The translations under genes were made by a program, and so were the position numbers. The notes beneath the pieces are model-generated. The model ran no database searches, was not told the origin of the DNA, and saw nothing but the letters and a program-made list of their open reading frames with translations. Source: Annona cherimola (Eukaryota; Streptophyta; Magnoliopsida; Magnoliales; Annonaceae). Taken from it: a stretch of DNA of 64,000 nt. The stretch spans positions 55,161,563-55,225,562 of the forward strand of contig CM059972.1 in NCBI GenBank assembly GCA_030490835.1, read 5' to 3'. Each line of letters opens with the position of its first letter. The stretch's first letter is position 1. Positions 61,701-64,000 of the stretch are shown here, piece after piece.

Positions 61701-62714
61701 GATGAAACTATGAAATTTTTTATAATGGGTTTAAGGATGGCCATCCCTTAGCAAAATGGTGTTGAAATGATGTTTTATTTCAAATGCAATGATTATGAAA
61801 TGTTTCCTTTATAAATGCTATGGAAAAATGATATGGATTGATGTTTATGGTTGAAAAATCATGCTAGCATGTCAAAGATGGATTTATGCAAAGTTCATGT
61901 GCACAGGATACGAGGTCCACTTGAAGGGTATAATCGGACCGATTGTCCCCCCTTGGTGTGACCAAGTCGCTTGTAATAGGCCGATGGCCGGTGGCGCCCT
62001 CTCTGAAATGAGAGTTAACGTGACGGATGGTCGCCTAGCTAGCTTCCATCCTAAGGGAGATTTGATGTTCATGTTCATGTTTTTCATATGGCATTATGCA
62101 TATGAGACCCTTGATGGGTACAGGATTTCATGTTTTCAAGATATACCTTTGGATAAGGTATAAGATGCTTTCCAAGTTAATTTTAAATGAAAAATGTTGC
62201 CTGAAATGATTTGCCTAAAAAATGCAAATAGCTTGCTTATTGAGTTTCGACTCATGTTTTTGCTTTCCAAACCCAAAGACAGGTGATGGACAGGACATGG
62301 CAAAGGAGCGAGCGCCGACTTAAGGAATCCATAGAAATTCATGTTATGAAACTGATGTGAAAGGATTATAAAACTATATGCAGTATTTTATGTTGAATAG
62401 ATGTAAACTATTCGAATGTTTTGGATGAATGACTGTAATATGTACATGCAGTGACATCTGATTTAGGTAAAAGATGAAATGTCGCTGAACAACATGTTTG
62501 TATGTAATGAATGGATTGAAATGACTTAAAAAATGTATGAAAATGAAACTATGAGAACATGAGGTGTTATATGAACTGTTACATGACCATACTTAATAGG
62601 ATAAACATCCGATAAATCCCGCCGTGTGACAGGGCAACAATCCTGATCGTGTTTACCAATCAATCCGATCTTGAGGTAAGGGCTAGGATGTGACGCTCGG
62701 TTTGGGGTGCCACA
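58707..62714 (+). repeat. 5' LTR of right-hand chromovirus
   Basis: 4008 bp, TGTGAAACCC to GTGCCACA, followed by a PBS. Hairpins: 61999-62014, 62025-62051 (GGATGG/CCATCC around CTAGCTAGCT) and 62241-62254 (TGAGT-TTCG-ACTCA). CAG/GTAAGC occurs at 61620-61626. The 3' LTR is outside the window. Confidence 0.92.
61900..62254 (+). promoter_or_regulatory. Conserved hairpin module, right-hand LTR (reference copy)
   Basis: The best-preserved copy. CTCTC-TGAAAT-GAGAG (61999-62014); GGATGG-loop-CCATCC (62025-62051); TGAGT-TTCG-ACTCA (62241-62254), a five-pair stem closing a TTCG tetraloop. Also GGCCGATGGCC at 61979-61989. It is surrounded by AT-rich LTR. It resembles a structured RNA leader rather than a coding segment; the open frame across it is not kept in U copies. 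Confidence 0.55.
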
Positions 62715-64000
62715 GAGCTTGGTATCAGAGCATGGATTGGTAAATAGGCATGGAAAGTTTCTAAGTATAGGAAAGTTGACAAAATATGAAGAAATATACT
62801 TGATTAACCATGATGATGTAATGAATTAGATGTGATTAAATGATGCTCATGTATGATTATAACATGATGAAATTCATGTTAGATGGTGAAGTAGACATGT
62901 TCATGTGATGATTAGGTATGCTCATGATATGATGAAATGCATGCCATATGATAATGAATTATTGTCGCAATGCAATTTGATTGCTATGTCTACACAGATG
63001 GCGGATAGAGGGAAAAGAATGATGAGTGCGGAAGAGTTAAGAACAGAAAGAGAGGAGGAGAATAGGAGACTGAGTAGGGAAGAAAATATGAATAGATGGT
63101 GGGAATCACAGACCGACAATGCCTCGTTTCCATCAGTCCCCCCGGGATTTTCACCAACACGCACACAGGATCACACTAAGGGAAGTTATTATGACTCTTC
63201 CAGTCAACACGCCCAAGTCCTGGGAGAGCCTTCCAGTTATAAACCTAGGGCACGAGTGTTACCCGGTACTTACCTTAGGATTCCTCGGGATCCCCCTGTT
63301 CCGATCGATAGAGTAGGTCCGCAAAATCTATAGAACTTCTGGAATAAGACACAGGCACCTACACCTCCCGATGCTGGTCCATGGTACAGATTTGTTAATG
63401 GGTGTATCCAGTTTCGTTACGGAGCATCGTAGGAGAAAATCCATCAACGGGAAGTGGAAATGGCTCTTTATATAAGAAGGCGTTGTGCCGAAGGGATCAT
63501 CGAGGTACCCGTTGGCCCTAAACCTGATGAGGTTATGTTGTATATAATGGAGGATATAAGGGAAATTATTCGATTAGAGGAGGTCAATGATGATGATGAC
63601 CCGATGGAATTCCTCGAACCATTTGATGAAGAAGAGGAGGAGGAAGAAGAAACAGATGAGGAAGAAGAGGCAGAAGTCGAGGAAGAAATAGTGGAGTTTG
63701 TTGGAGATGATGAGGATGAGGATGATGATGATAGTGACGATGAGGTTCAGGCATGGTCCGACACTAGCACTATCACAGAAGCACCCTCACAAGTTCCACG
63801 TAGACGTAGACGTCGAGGGAGAGGTCCAAGAGGACGATGAACTTGTTTGGTTTGTTCTTATTTAAGCAGTTGTGTATATATAAGTGTGGTAATGATCATG
63901 TGATATATGTATAATTATGGGTGGATGACTCTATGGTTGTTTTTGGTGAACTGACATGCATGCAGGTGTGGAATGTGCATGCTAAGTTGAATATGTACAT
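62715..64000 (+). mobile_element. Internal region of right-hand chromovirus (runs off the window)
   Basis: PBS TGGTATCAGAGC at 62720-62731, AT-rich leader to 62997, the accessory ORF, then non-coding sequence from 63841. Gag would lie beyond 64000, judging from the spacing in the complete element. Confidence 0.9.
62998..63840 (+). pseudogene. Accessory ORF of right-hand chromovirus (two stop codons)
   Basis: 280 codons from ATG at 62998 to TGA at 63838-63840, homologous along its length to 28544-29389 (roughly 83% identical over the first 110 residues by eye). TAG codons at 63331-63333 and 63430-63432 interrupt it; both fall where the other copy has Gln and Arg and fit C-to-T or G-to-A decay. 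The acidic tract and terminal RRRRRRGRG tail are kept. Function unknown. Confidence 0.75.

Noticed and set aside
61861..62163. 100-residue open frame over the hairpin module, conserved in several LTRs
   Set aside because: The antisense frame is open too, U copies break the reading frame, and changes preserve stems and not codons, so RNA structure is the better explanation.
63841..64000. Start of a host gene at the right edge
   Set aside because: The sequence parallels the 28380-28540 stretch between the accessory ORF and gag of the complete chromovirus, so it is element leader.

Overview
The window is plant nuclear DNA made almost entirely of nested LTR retrotransposons. It is AT-rich and looks heterochromatic or pericentromeric. 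Plant origin is shown by Ty1/copia gag-pol and chromodomain Ty3/gypsy pol reading frames, primer-binding sites (PBS) of the plant initiator-Met and Asp tRNA types, and multi-kilobase gypsy LTRs. It is probably a dicot; the species cannot be read from the sequence. I found no host gene, tRNA, rRNA or CRISPR array. Every recognisable protein is retroelement-encoded and nearly all are broken.

Layout. 1-2850: Athila-like gypsy piece on the minus strand (5' LTR 1274-2850 plus decayed gag-like sequence). It is inserted in the LTR of an old copia-related element, 'D' (2851-6189, resuming at 54021-54547). D carries an extra decayed ORF (4127-5722) in the env-like position. D is split by 6190-54020, which consists of three truncated same-orientation copies (U1, U2, U3) of a roughly 5.6 kb gypsy-type LTR. 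These copies carry further insertions: a composite copia element (9082-19383, duplicated target site aatac) and a complete 13.7 kb chromovirus (19825-33540, target site gtaag). Also nested there are a second Athila-like piece (34736-37308), a solo chromovirus LTR (39432-43087, target site catgt) and a truncated copia (45276-50743). To the right lie the copia RNase H end of D (54165-54547), two more LTR fragments in minus orientation (54548-56219 and 56220-58706), and a chromovirus in plus orientation (LTR 58707-62714, PBS, accessory ORF) that runs off the window.

Most interesting signals. (1) A GC-rich, hairpin-forming module is shared by diverged gypsy LTR families, and its stems show compensatory changes. 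(2) An unrecognised 280-residue ORF with an acidic tract and a basic tail lies between PBS and gag in two chromovirus copies. (3) Three LTR families each carry their own dense palindromic motif array near the presumed promoter. (4) The copia composite and the U1-U2-U3 array record deletion or recombination events that can be read at base level, because intact sister copies or empty sites lie in the same window.

No working gene network is present. The elements are linked by insertion history: sister U copies show the uninterrupted target site for each of the three insertions with confirmed target-site duplications, so those insertions came after the U copies had multiplied.
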